Positions 25,496-33,397 of a stretch of DNA of 64,000 nt are shown in pieces. Each line of letters begins with the position of its first letter. Position 1 is the stretch's first letter. The DNA lies in the NCBI GenBank assembly GCA_964538915.1, contig CAZIFB010000004.1:62001-126000 (forward strand), written 5' to 3'. A program made the translations under genes and the position numbers. Under the pieces are notes generated by a model, which saw only the letters and a program-made list of their open reading frames with translations, made no database searches and was not told the origin of the DNA. Origin of the DNA: JAEUHQ01 sp964538915. GTDB taxonomy: Bacteria; Planctomycetota; UBA1135; UBA2386.

Positions 25496-26781
25496 CTCGC
25501 CTGGGTCTGGAGGTCCTTGGTGCGATCCAGGAGCCACGCCTTCTCCTCGACGCGGTCGAAGACGTCTTCGATCCGCACGCGCCCGGCACCGAGCAGGTCG
25601 AGCAGATCGCGGTCGAGCGAGTAGCCGCTGCGCGACCCGTCGACGCGCAGGAGCAGGCCGAGGTCGGCGAGATCGCCGCTGCGAACCACCTCGCGAACCG
25701 CCTCGTCGACCACGAGCAGTTCGCTCGCGACGACCGTGCCGTTGCAGTTCGCTTCGGGGAGTTCGTGCCGCACGAGCACCGCACGCAGGACCGCGGCGAG
25801 TGTCGAACGGACGCGCGGCAGGTCGTAGCTCGGATAGAAGTTGATGGCGCGCATCAGGGCCGCCGTCGACGTCGGCGCGTCCATGTAGGCGATCACGAGG
25901 CGACCGCCTTCCGCAGCACGGAGAGCCAGCTCGAACGTGCCGGGGCCGCCGACGTCGGCGATCACCAGCGCGTCGGGATCCTCGCGCACCACACTGCGCA
26001 GCGATGCACTGCGTTCCTCCGGATCGATGCCGTAGCGACGACGGACGACCAAGGCTCCGTCCGCGGGCAGTTCGACCGGTTCGTCGTCGACCACCACGAC
26101 GTAGTGGTTCTTGTCGGCGGCAGCGAGACGGATCAGCGGCGCCAGCGCCTCCGCACGCCCGGTGCCGCGTTCGCCGGCGACGAGCACGAGCCCTTTGCCC
26201 GACTTGACCGCGTCGACGATCGCGGGGTGCAGGTCACGCTCCTGCGTGGCGCGCGGCACGCCGGGAAACGTCACGCGCACCGCGACGCCGTCGAACTGAC
26301 GGAAGGCGGCGGCGAACCCGTTGCCCGCTCCTTCGCGCTTCCACGGCCGGACGACGAAATGGTGCTCGGCGAGACCCTCGAGCACTTCGTCGCCCATCGT
26401 CTCGCGCACGAAGTCCCAGACCTCCGGGCCGCTCAGCGTCTGCTCCGTCATCTGCCGCCACGAACAGCCGACGCGGATGCGTACCGTGCGGCCTTCGCTG
26501 ACGACCATCTCCGTCGCGCCGTTCGCGCGCGCGGCGGTGAACAACGCAGCGCTGCCGACGTCGCCGGCCACGAGCGGATCCGTGCGCATCGCGACACGGG
26601 CCCGCTGCAGGTCGAGCAGCCGCTTCAGCTCGTTCGCCGACAGCAGCCCCTGCTCGACCAGGATCTGGCCGATCGGTCGAGTGCCGCCGGTGAGGGATTG
26701 GATCGCCAGGCATCGATCGAGCCCGGCTTCGTCGACGATCCCGCCATCGAGCAGGATCGCACCCAAACGATTGTCTTCCAT
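25492..26781 (-). CDS. Degenerate PilT-like protein with N-terminal MshEN/GSPII_E-like domain
   Basis: 429 residues. Residues 1-60 resemble the N-terminal domain of GspE/PilB (LGAILLDGGIVDEAGLDRCL, then IGQILVEQGLLSANELKRLL). Residues 70-380 align in layout with PilT, but the nucleotide sites are ruined. Walker A reads GERGTGRAEA, with Arg for the essential Lys and no Ser/Thr. Walker B reads DALVIADVGG, with the Glu of GE lost. It is therefore probably a non-hydrolysing regulator that pairs with the active-looking PilT-like protein encoded next. The two overlap by 4 bp. A GGAGG ribosome site precedes ATG 26781. Confidence 0.82.
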   Translation of the reverse strand: MEDNRLGAILLDGGIVDEAGLDRCLAIQSLTGGTRPIGQILVEQGLLSANELKRLLDLQRARVAMRTDPLVAGDVGSAALFTAARANGATEMVVSEGRTVRIRVGCSWRQMTEQTLSGPEVWDFVRETMGDEVLEGLAEHHFVVRPWKREGAGNGFAAAFRQFDGVAVRVTFPGVPRATQERDLHPAIVDAVKSGKGLVLVAGERGTGRAEALAPLIRLAAADKNHYVVVVDDEPVELPADGALVVRRRYGIDPEERSASLRSVVREDPDALVIADVGGPGTFELALRAAEGGRLVIAYMDAPTSTAALMRAINFYPSYDLPRVRSTLAAVLRAVLVRHELPEANCNGTVVASELLVVDEAVREVVRSGDLADLGLLLRVDGSRSGYSLDRDLLDLLGAGRVRIEDVFDRVEEKAWLLDRTKDLQTQAR

Positions 26782-26857
26782 CCGCCGACGTCCTCCGTTC
26801 GACGGACATCGGCCGGGCGCCGCGCGAGCCTTGAGATCGGCGGTTCGGAAGCGACCG

Positions 26858-27394
26858 TCAACCCGTACGCCGAAGCCCCTCGGCCGCGAGCTCGGCTGCG
26901 AACGGACGCACCATCAACCGGCACTGCGTGTCCACCTGCTGCCAGCGGCGGTGCGCCGCAGCACGGTCGCTCTCCGCTTCCGCGAGCAGAGCCTGCGCCA
27001 GGTTGCCCAGCATGGGGTCTCCGAGATCGAGGAAGACGCGGACCTCGGCCGGAGGCGCCTTCATGGCGCTGCCGATGCCCCCGAGCGCAGCAACCTGATC
27101 GGCGAACGCGGCCCGGTCCTCGAGGGCAACCGCCGCGAGCATCGCGGCCCAGCGCCGTCCCACGTCGGCGGGTTCGGCCCCCGCCCGTACGAGGACCTGC
27201 ATGACCCGGCGGCGCTCGGCTCCGTCGAGATCCCCGTCCGCGAGCAGGCGAACCGCCTCTTCGGGTGAAGGGGGAATCGACCGCACCACCAGGGCCACGA
27301 GGTCGATCGTCACGACCGCCGCGAGAAAAACCGCCAGCGCCGGGGTGAGGATCCGCGGCCGGCGAGGCTCGCTCGGGGGGGCGGAACTTGCCAT
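26858..27394 (-). CDS. Single-pass membrane protein of the pilT-like operon
   Basis: 178 residues from ATG 27394. One membrane helix near residues 17-38 (LTPALAVFLAAVVTIDLVALVV) follows a short basic cytoplasmic N-terminus. A helical domain comes after it with Ala/Leu/Arg repeats of TPR-like character (ALVRAGAEPADVGRRWAAML, then LAQALLAEAESDRAAAHRRW). No family recognised. It lies 76 bp upstream of the degenerate PilT-like gene and probably forms the membrane anchor of that system (inference from context). An upstream ATG at 27493 is possible, but the added sequence is poor. Confidence 0.7.
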   Translation of the reverse strand: MASSAPPSEPRRPRILTPALAVFLAAVVTIDLVALVVRSIPPSPEEAVRLLADGDLDGAERRRVMQVLVRAGAEPADVGRRWAAMLAAVALEDRAAFADQVAALGGIGSAMKAPPAEVRVFLDLGDPMLGNLAQALLAEAESDRAAAHRRWQQVDTQCRLMVRPFAAELAAEGLRRTG

Positions 27395-27819
27395 CCAACG
27401 CAGTCTCCCCGCCAGGGCCCGAAACACCACTGATGCTTTGCGTGGATCACCCCCGGAGGACGCAGCGAAAAACGCGGCCCCGGCATGCGGCACCAGGGTC
27501 CGCCCTGGGAACCGGTGACCGGGTCCGGTTGCTCGCGAAGACCATGTGTCTGCGCAACCACGGCGGTTACAGCGCTCTCGCCTGCAGATCCACGCAAGGC
27601 ATCAGTCCCTGCGCGGGCGACCGGGGCTTTCGAGGGCGAAAGAAATTGGTAGAGTCGCGGTTTCCCCGATCGCCGCCTCCGAAGCACTTCGGAGCCAAAG
27701 AACCCACCGCCTCGACGCCGCGCGCAACCGGTCAGCCGCGACTCCGCCAGGAGCACACACGTGTGCCGCGGATGCGCCAAACCGCATGACGCGCGTCGCA
27801 GGCAACCAGGACCAGAGAC
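27395..27819 (+). other. Intergenic region between divergent units, 425 bp
   Basis: No convincing gene. It holds a perfect CCAGGG/CCCTGG hairpin with a 4-nt loop at 27493-27508, and a locally AT-richer patch around 27628-27660 with a TAGAGT box. A CCGAAG/CTTCGG inverted repeat lies just after that. Open frames here are arginine/proline-rich and look like noise. The long distance from the box to the ATG at 27820 leaves room for a structured leader or small RNA, but nothing can be named. Confidence 0.5.
27650..27655 (+). promoter_or_regulatory. Possible -10 box (TAGAGT) for the gene at 27820
   Basis: TAGAGT within GAAATTGGTAGAGT, in the only AT-rich patch of the region. A weak TTTCGA sits 16 nt upstream. 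If used, it gives a leader of about 160 nt. Confidence 0.4.
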
Positions 27820-28449
27820 ATGCCCGCACGAGAACTCGCCAAGAAGAAGGCTACGCCAGCCAAGTCGACGAAGACCACCAAGGTCGCCCGCAAACCCGCG
27901 GCGAAGGCCACGAAGAACAACAAGAAAGGCAAGCCCGGGGCGCGTGACGCGGCACGCACTCCGCTGCGCGCTCCTTTGCCGTCGCGTCCTGCGTTCGTCC
28001 CGCGCGCGGTCGCCAACCTCGACGACGACGACGTCCTGATGGCACACGGCGGCGGCGGCGGCGGCTTCGGTCGCTGCGGTGGCCGGCTGCTCGCGAGCCG
28101 GACGGAACAGCAGCTCTGCCACCGCCTCGGCCTCGCCGGGGTCGTGCACAGCCACAGCCCGCGCCACTACGAAGTCCGCTATCCCGAGGGTCAGGTCGCC
28201 GCGTATGCGCCGATGATCGTCCTGCGCGGTCGCGGACGCGAAGGCAAGAGCGTCGTGATCGAAGCGGTCGAGGAGACCAACGCGCCGATCCTGCGCAAGG
28301 TGACGGCGTTCCGCAGCCAGTACGGCCAGGAGTTCTACGTGATCCTCGTCGCCGCCGACGACATCCTCGACGCCGTCCCGCTGGCCTCGTTCGACGAGTC
28401 CTGCGCCACGACGAACGTGAACACGCTGATCGCCCGGCTCGCCGAGTAG
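27820..28449 (+). CDS. Protein with histone-H1-like basic tail and a possible nuclease-fold domain
   Basis: 209 residues. Residues 1-50 are Lys/Ala/Thr/Pro-rich (MPARELAKKKATPAKSTKTT, then KPAAKATKNNKKGKPG), like bacterial histone-H1-type DNA-binding tails. A Gly run comes next (HGGGGGGFGRCGG). Residues 85-205 form a compact domain: SRTEQQLCHRLGL, HYEVRYPEGQVAAYAPMIVL, SVVIEAVEET, then FRSQYGQEFYVILVAADD. The order Glu-helix, strand, strand, helix recalls the PD-(D/E)XK or TnsA/DUF559 fold. The usual Asp and ExK residues are not seen, so if that fold is right it is inactive. Perhaps a nucleoid or DNA-binding protein (inference). AGGA lies about 10 nt before the ATG. Confidence 0.75.
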   Translation: MPARELAKKKATPAKSTKTTKVARKPAAKATKNNKKGKPGARDAARTPLRAPLPSRPAFVPRAVANLDDDDVLMAHGGGGGGFGRCGGRLLASRTEQQLCHRLGLAGVVHSHSPRHYEVRYPEGQVAAYAPMIVLRGRGREGKSVVIEAVEETNAPILRKVTAFRSQYGQEFYVILVAADDILDAVPLASFDESCATTNVNTLIARLAE

Positions 28450-28501
28450 CACGAGGCACGCTGGCTGGCCGGCGTTCGGGAGACGGAACCGGCTCGCCGC
28501 G

Positions 28502-28520
28502 CTGGGCGCACGACGCCCAG
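28502..28520 (+). terminator. Hairpin after the basic-tail protein gene
   Basis: CTGGGCG/CGCCCAG, 7 bp with a 5-nt loop, 52 nt after the stop at 28449. There is no U-run, so terminator function is only likely. Confidence 0.45.
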
Positions 28521-28555
28521 AGACAGTGGCCCGCCGGAGTGCGAACGCCACCCAC

Positions 28556-28577
28556 CGCGGCCCCCGATCGGGCCGCG
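28556..28577. repeat. Perfect 8-bp inverted repeat
   Basis: CGCGGCCC/GGGCCGCG with a 6-nt loop. Could be a second terminator hairpin or a protein binding site. Confidence 0.4.
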
Positions 28578-28812
28578 ACCTTCCGCCCCACGGCTGCGCG
28601 GGGACCGGATCCTGGGACGGCGACGGCCGACGGCGCCTTCGGACCGCTGGTCCCAGCGCGCAGACGAGCGGCGACAGCCCCGTCGGCCAACGGCCGCTCT
28701 CTGCGCACCGTCGCGGATCAACCGCCCAGGTTGGCTCTGGCAGGTCGACGCGGAGGCGGTTACCGTTCCTCGCCCTTTTGACCGCCCTACCCCCACGAGC
28801 CGAGCTACGCCG

Positions 28813-30993
28813 TTGACGACCGACCTCGTCCATCTCGCGCGTTCCCTTCAACTGGACTCCCTGGAAGCAGCCTGGGGCCAGGCAGCAAAAGCCCCCCGCG
28901 CGGAGGATGCAGGTCGATACGCGACGGCGATCGATCTCCTGTGCGAACAGGACATGGCCAGCCGGGCACTCGGCCTCGCGTCGGTGATGATCGACGCGCT
29001 CTCGCAGAAGGACGAGCTCGACGCCGCGCTCGAACTCGGCTTCCGCGTCATGCGACGCAGCGCGCACAACGACGCCCTGACGAAGGCCGTGGCCGGGCTG
29101 ATCGAGAAGCGCTACGGCGAGGAAGAGTGGTTCCCGGTGTTCAAGACCCGTGCGGGACTGCACACGGGCTCGACCGTCGCCGCGATCCTCGAGTTCGAAC
29201 GGCTGCGGCGCTACACGCGCGGCTATGTCGTCTACCACGCCGCCGGATGGGGCGAGGGCCAGATCGAGGGGTTCACGGCGGCGACGCAGGAGATCGCGGT
29301 CCACTTCGCGACCGGCCGCCGCGAGTCGTTCCCGCTCGAAACCCTGCTGTCGCGGTTCAAGCCGCTGGACGGCAACGACCTTCGCGCGATGAAGATCAAG
29401 GCGATGGACGCGCTGCGCGCCGAAGCCGAGAAGGACCCGAGCGCCCTGATCCGTCGCACGGCAACACTGTATCGCGGCACGATCACGAGCCTGCAGGTGA
29501 AGAACGAACTGTGCCCGTCCGTGATCGGAGAGAAGGACTGGCCGTCGTTCTGGAAGCGCGCGAAGGCCGCGACGGCGAAGGACCCGTGGCTCCGGGTCGA
29601 GGGCTCGTCGACCAGGCCGACGTTCGTCGTGCGTGACAAGCCGGTCGGCATCGTCGAAGAGGCGACCGCCGCGCTCGGCCACCAGAACGACCTCGGCCAG
29701 CGCATCGGCGTGCTGCGCGAGTTCCTCGGACGCGCGCCCGACGAGGAGTACCGCAAACAGGTGCTCGACCTCGCGGCGAAGACCGTCGAGCAGGCGATCG
29801 AGGAGAAGAAGGCGACGCACGCCCACATCCTCGACGGCATCCTCTTCCTCGAAGAGCACGGCCTCCGCGCCTCGGTCGCCGCCGCCGACGAACTGCGGGC
29901 GCTCATGGTGAAGCCGGACGGCTCCCTGAACCCGACCGCGGTGGACCGGCTCGCGACGCAGGCGTCGCGCGCACACGCGATCGAGCTCCTGCCGAAAGCG
30001 CTCGGCGACAACTGGGCCGACCAGTGCGCGGTGATGCTGACGGAGTGGCCGAACTCGGTCCTCGAGAACGTCGTCGACAAGCTGGCCGCGACCAACAACG
30101 GCGCGCTGTGCCTGCCGACGTGGGAGAAGGTCGCGCCGTACCCGAAGCGCTTCCCGCTGCAGACCTACCTGCTGGGCAAGCTGTACTGCGACGGCATCTT
30201 CGACGGTGTCGAGCAGTGCCCGGGCCCGGTGGCCGTCGGTCGCGTGCTGCTGCACCTCGGCCGCATCCTGAACGCGGACCGCAAGAAGAACCAGATGCAC
30301 AGCCGGTTGCTCGGCCGCCTGACGAGCCTGCTGACCGGCAAGCGCGGCCTGCTGAACCGCTCCCTGGACGGCATCTCGCGCGAAGACCTCACGCAGTACG
30401 TGGGCATCTGCAAGCGCGCCGGCGAGGACTTCGCGCAGGAGATCGTCGACATGATCGACCGCGTGGTCGCCGACAAGTACCCGGACATCCACGCGAAGCC
30501 CGAGCTGCCGTTCTGGGAGCGCGACCAGATCTACACGACGCGCGAAGGCCTGCGCCGCATCCGCGAGGACTACCGCGTGCTCGTCGAGGACAAGATCCCC
30601 ACGAACAGCAAGGCGATCGGGGCAGCAGCCGCGCTCGGCGACCTCAGCGAGAACAGCGAGTGGGAGGCCGCGATGGAGGAGCAACGCAACCTCACGGGTC
30701 GCGCGCAGGACATGGACGCGCTGATCCGCAGCGCGCGCCTGATCGAGGAGCAGGACGTGCCGAACGACCGGGTCGCACCGGGCACGAAGATCACTGTCAC
30801 CGAGGAGGGTTCGGGCACGCGCACGAGCTACCGGATCCTCGGCCCCTGGGACGTCGTCGACGACCACACGGTCAACTACCTCGCGCCGATCGCGCAGGGC
30901 CTGCTCGGCAAGACCATCGGCGACAGCGGCGAGATGCCCACCGCACGCGGCCCGGTGCGCGTCCGCATCGACGCGATCGAACGCATCGTGTGA
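28813..30993 (+). CDS. greA: Transcript cleavage factor GreA with long N-terminal extension (PVC type)
   Basis: 726 residues, against about 158 for ordinary GreA. GreA makes stalled RNA polymerase cut its transcript. The C-terminal 165 residues are GreA. The coiled-coil part has ALGDLSENSEWEAAMEEQ, the tip region with the acidic residues that help cleavage. The FKBP-like part ends with NYLAPIAQGLLGKTIGDSG. The first 550 residues are helical, TPR-like, and lack Gre features. Similar long GreA proteins are known from Chlamydiae and other PVC bacteria. The start is TTG 28813; no better start or clear ribosome site is seen. The stop overlaps the following hydrolase gene (GTGA). Confidence 0.92.
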   Translation: MTTDLVHLARSLQLDSLEAAWGQAAKAPRAEDAGRYATAIDLLCEQDMASRALGLASVMIDALSQKDELDAALELGFRVMRRSAHNDALTKAVAGLIEKRYGEEEWFPVFKTRAGLHTGSTVAAILEFERLRRYTRGYVVYHAAGWGEGQIEGFTAATQEIAVHFATGRRESFPLETLLSRFKPLDGNDLRAMKIKAMDALRAEAEKDPSALIRRTATLYRGTITSLQVKNELCPSVIGEKDWPSFWKRAKAATAKDPWLRVEGSSTRPTFVVRDKPVGIVEEATAALGHQNDLGQRIGVLREFLGRAPDEEYRKQVLDLAAKTVEQAIEEKKATHAHILDGILFLEEHGLRASVAAADELRALMVKPDGSLNPTAVDRLATQASRAHAIELLPKALGDNWADQCAVMLTEWPNSVLENVVDKLAATNNGALCLPTWEKVAPYPKRFPLQTYLLGKLYCDGIFDGVEQCPGPVAVGRVLLHLGRILNADRKKNQMHSRLLGRLTSLLTGKRGLLNRSLDGISREDLTQYVGICKRAGEDFAQEIVDMIDRVVADKYPDIHAKPELPFWERDQIYTTREGLRRIREDYRVLVEDKIPTNSKAIGAAAALGDLSENSEWEAAMEEQRNLTGRAQDMDALIRSARLIEEQDVPNDRVAPGTKITVTEEGSGTRTSYRILGPWDVVDDHTVNYLAPIAQGLLGKTIGDSGEMPTARGPVRVRIDAIERIV

Positions 30994-31730
30994 GCGGCGC
31001 GTCTGCCGATCTGCCCCCGACCCGCGCATTCGCGCTGCCGGTCGCCGGCGGCGAGATCCGCGGTGACGAACTGCCCGGCGCCGCGCCGGTCTACCTGTTC
31101 GTGCACGGCCTCGGCTCCGTGCGCAAGGGTCTCAAGAGCGACTCCCTGCTCCTGCACGCAGCGCGGCGAGGACGGCGTTTCCTCCGCATCGACCAGCGCG
31201 GCCACGGCGAATCCTCCGGCAGGATCGGTCGGGTCAAGGTGAGCGCGCTCGTCGACGACGTGCGCCGCGTCGTGCAGCACATGGAGTCGTGCGTGCTGGT
31301 CGGATCGAGCCTCGGCGGACTCGTCGCCGCGTTCGCCGCCGTCGCGGAGCCGCAGCGCGTGCGGGGCCTCTGCCTCATCGCGCCGGCGTTCGGCCTCCTC
31401 GGGAACCTCCAAGCCCGCCTCGACGCCCGCGGCGAACTCCAGACGAGCAACGGCCTGTCGTTCCCGGTGCTGCCCGAAGTGCTCGCCGACGCGCATGCCC
31501 TCGCTCTCGACGAGCCGTCGCTGCCGATCGACCTCGCCGTGCCGACGCTCGTGGTGCACGGGACGAACGACGACGTGATCCCCCCGTTCTTCAGCGAGCG
31601 GTTCTGCGCGGCGATCCGGCATGCGCGGAAGGAGCTCTGGATCGTCCCGGGCGGCGACCACCGCCTCGTGGACCACGCCGCGGAAACGTGGCTGCGCCTG
31701 GACCGGCTCGTGGAGGGCGAGGGGCGGTAG
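30990..31730 (+). CDS. Alpha/beta hydrolase
   Basis: 246 residues from GTG 30990, overlapping the greA stop by 4 bp. The fold is recognised by the oxyanion strand VYLFVHGLGS near residue 35, RIDQRGHGES near 68, and the nucleophile elbow VGSSLGG (Ser in GSSLG). The acid is in VVHGTNDDVIPP and the His in PGGDHRLVDH. There is no signal peptide. Such enzymes are carboxylesterases or thioesterases; no substrate can be inferred. Co-transcription with greA is probably only a matter of convenience. Its stop codon TAG is also the start of the TAGGAT box for the next gene. Confidence 0.9.
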   Translation: MSGASADLPPTRAFALPVAGGEIRGDELPGAAPVYLFVHGLGSVRKGLKSDSLLLHAARRGRRFLRIDQRGHGESSGRIGRVKVSALVDDVRRVVQHMESCVLVGSSLGGLVAAFAAVAEPQRVRGLCLIAPAFGLLGNLQARLDARGELQTSNGLSFPVLPEVLADAHALALDEPSLPIDLAVPTLVVHGTNDDVIPPFFSERFCAAIRHARKELWIVPGGDHRLVDHAAETWLRLDRLVEGEGR

Positions 31731-31733
31731 GAT
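31728..31733 (+). promoter_or_regulatory. Possible -10 box (TAGGAT) giving a leaderless TPR gene
   Basis: TAGGAT followed by 7 nt and then ATG 31741, the same geometry as at 48915 and 57175. No good -35. Confidence 0.4.
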
Positions 31734-31740
31734 CGCGCGG

Positions 31741-32349
31741 ATGCTCCCCGTCCCGCCCGGACTACAGCGCCTCGCCGACCAGATCGACGGCTGGCTCGAC
31801 CTGCGTTGTCCGGAACGCGCCCTCGAACTGCTCGACCCGATGCTCGCCGATCCGGCCGGCCGCCCGGCGGGCCTGTCGATGCGAATCCGTGCGTTCGTGC
31901 GCCAGGGGCGACACGCCGACGCGCTGATCGACCTCGCCGAGCTGCGCCGCACGCAGGAGCCGTTCGACTGGATCGACCTCACGGAAGCATGGTGCCGGAA
32001 GCGCACGAACGACCTTCCCGGCGCGATCCGCTGCATGGAGCAACTGCTCGCGCGCGAACCGCGCTCCGACATCGGCCACTTCAACCTGGGCTGCTACCTC
32101 GCACTCGCCGGTGAGACAACCCGCGCGATCGACGAAGTGACGCTCGCCTGCGGCCTCGACCCTGCGTTCCGCGACCACCTGCGGGACGAGCCCGATCTCG
32201 ACAGCCTGCGCGCGGACCCGCGCTTCCGCTCCCTGCTGCGCGACGGCGGCCGTTCGGACACCGCGGCAGCCGGTGACGACGACGACGATCCACTCGACGA
32301 CGAAGGCGGAGAAGGCACGGACGAGGACGACTCACCGGATCGCAACTGA
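31741..32349 (+). CDS. TPR-containing protein with acidic C-terminal tail
   Basis: 202 residues. Residues 1-150 are helical with tetratricopeptide-like pairs (CPERALELLDPMLADPAGRP, GRHADALIDLAELRRT, LPGAIRCMEQLLAREPRSD, HFNLGCYLALAGETTRAIDE). They end with DSLRADPRFRSLL, a phrase common at the end of such TPR modules. The tail (175-202) is very acidic, with Asp runs. Cytoplasmic, with a protein-protein binding role. It begins the string of genes leading to the MoxR/DUF58/transglutaminase operon, 21 bp before moxR. ATG 31741 lies 7 nt after a TAGGAT box. Confidence 0.88.
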   Translation: MLPVPPGLQRLADQIDGWLDLRCPERALELLDPMLADPAGRPAGLSMRIRAFVRQGRHADALIDLAELRRTQEPFDWIDLTEAWCRKRTNDLPGAIRCMEQLLAREPRSDIGHFNLGCYLALAGETTRAIDEVTLACGLDPAFRDHLRDEPDLDSLRADPRFRSLLRDGGRSDTAAAGDDDDDPLDDEGGEGTDEDDSPDRN

Positions 32350-32370
32350 CACGAGCACGGCGAGGCCGCC

Positions 32371-33384
32371 TTGGCACCGGCCGGCCCGCGCCGCGCCTCA
32401 CCGCCGCGGCGTCGGAAGTCGAAAAAGGCCGCGGAGATCGCACCGTTGCCAGCGCAGCCATCCACGAAGAGCGCCCGCGCGGCGCGCGACGGCCTCGTCG
32501 CCAACCTCTCGGCCGTCGTCGCCGTTCCCGACCACGCCATCGAACCGATCCTGTGCGCTCTCGTCGCCGGCGGCCACGTGCTCGTCGAGGGCATTCCGGG
32601 CATCGGCAAGACGCTGCTCGCTCGCACGCTCGCGCAGAGCATCGACGGTGAGTTCCGGCGCATCCAGTTCACGAACGACCTGATGCCGAGCGACGTCGTC
32701 GGCACCGCCGTGTGGCGCCCCGACGTGGGCAAGTTCGCCTTCGTGCGCGGGCCGCTGTTCGCCAACCTGGTGCTCGCCGACGAGATCAACCGCACCAGTC
32801 CGCGAACGCTGTCGTGCCTGCTCGAGGCGATGGAGAACGGCAAGGTCTCGGTCGAAGGCCGCACCGTCGAGCTCGGCAAGCCGTTCCTCGTGCTCGCGAC
32901 GCGCAACCCGATCGAGTTCCACGGCACGTACCCGGTGCCCGAAGCCGCACTGGACCGTTTCCTCGTGCGCGTCGAACTCGGCTACCCGGACAGCGAAGCC
33001 GAACTCGCGCTCTACACGGGCCGCGATCCGGAGGCGCGGCTCGCGGCGATCCAGCCGGTCCTCTCGTGCGACGACCTGATGGCGCTGCGCGCCGCGTGCG
33101 AGGAGGTCCAGGTGCGGACTCCCGTCGCGGAGTACGTGCATCGCATCGTGTCGGCGACCCGGCAGGATCCCGACGTGCAGCTCGGTGCGAGCCCGCGCGC
33201 TGCGCTCGCGTGGTTGCGCGCCGCGAAGGCGCGGGCGCTGCTCGACGACCGCGCGTTCGTGCTCCCCGACGACCTGAAGGCCCTCGGTCCGTCGGTGCTG
33301 GCCCACCGCGTGTTCCGCCGCGACGGCGCGCCCGCCGCACCGCTCGTACGCGAACTGCTGCGGACGACCGCGGTGCCGTTGTGA
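32371..33384 (+). CDS. MoxR-family AAA+ ATPase
   Basis: 337 residues from TTG 32371, with a basic, Pro-rich N-terminal 40 residues. Walker A GIPGIGKT is at 74-81. FTNDLMPSDVVGTAVW follows, then Walker B VLADEINRTSPRTLSCLLEAM from 134, and sensor residues in VLATRNPIEFHGTYPVPEAALDRF. MoxR ATPases are chaperones that help assemble or activate protein complexes, usually encoded beside DUF58 and transglutaminase genes, exactly as here. A start further inside (after the basic leader) is possible. Separated by 13 bp from the DUF58 gene. Confidence 0.95.
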   Translation: MAPAGPRRASPPRRRKSKKAAEIAPLPAQPSTKSARAARDGLVANLSAVVAVPDHAIEPILCALVAGGHVLVEGIPGIGKTLLARTLAQSIDGEFRRIQFTNDLMPSDVVGTAVWRPDVGKFAFVRGPLFANLVLADEINRTSPRTLSCLLEAMENGKVSVEGRTVELGKPFLVLATRNPIEFHGTYPVPEAALDRFLVRVELGYPDSEAELALYTGRDPEARLAAIQPVLSCDDLMALRAACEEVQVRTPVAEYVHRIVSATRQDPDVQLGASPRAALAWLRAAKARALLDDRAFVLPDDLKALGPSVLAHRVFRRDGAPAAPLVRELLRTTAVPL

Positions 33385-33397
33385 GAGGACTGGCCAC

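Larger units (their letters stand above)
28450..28812 (+). other. Intergenic region before greA, 363 bp
   Basis: No gene is supported. Two perfect hairpins lie at 28502-28520 and 28556-28577. A TACCGT box at 28761-28766 could be the -10 of the greA operon, 46 nt before its TTG start. The remainder is GC-rich without recognisable structure. Confidence 0.5.

Noticed and set aside
27395..27819. A riboswitch in the long leader region
   Set aside because: Hairpins exist but no known aptamer core sequence could be recognised.
27310..31029. A 1239-codon open frame on the minus strand opposite greA
   Set aside because: Product is rich in Arg/His/Leu with no domain; it is the antisense shadow of real genes in GC-rich DNA. 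The same holds for long frames at 1048-3156 and 33858-36320 on the minus strand.
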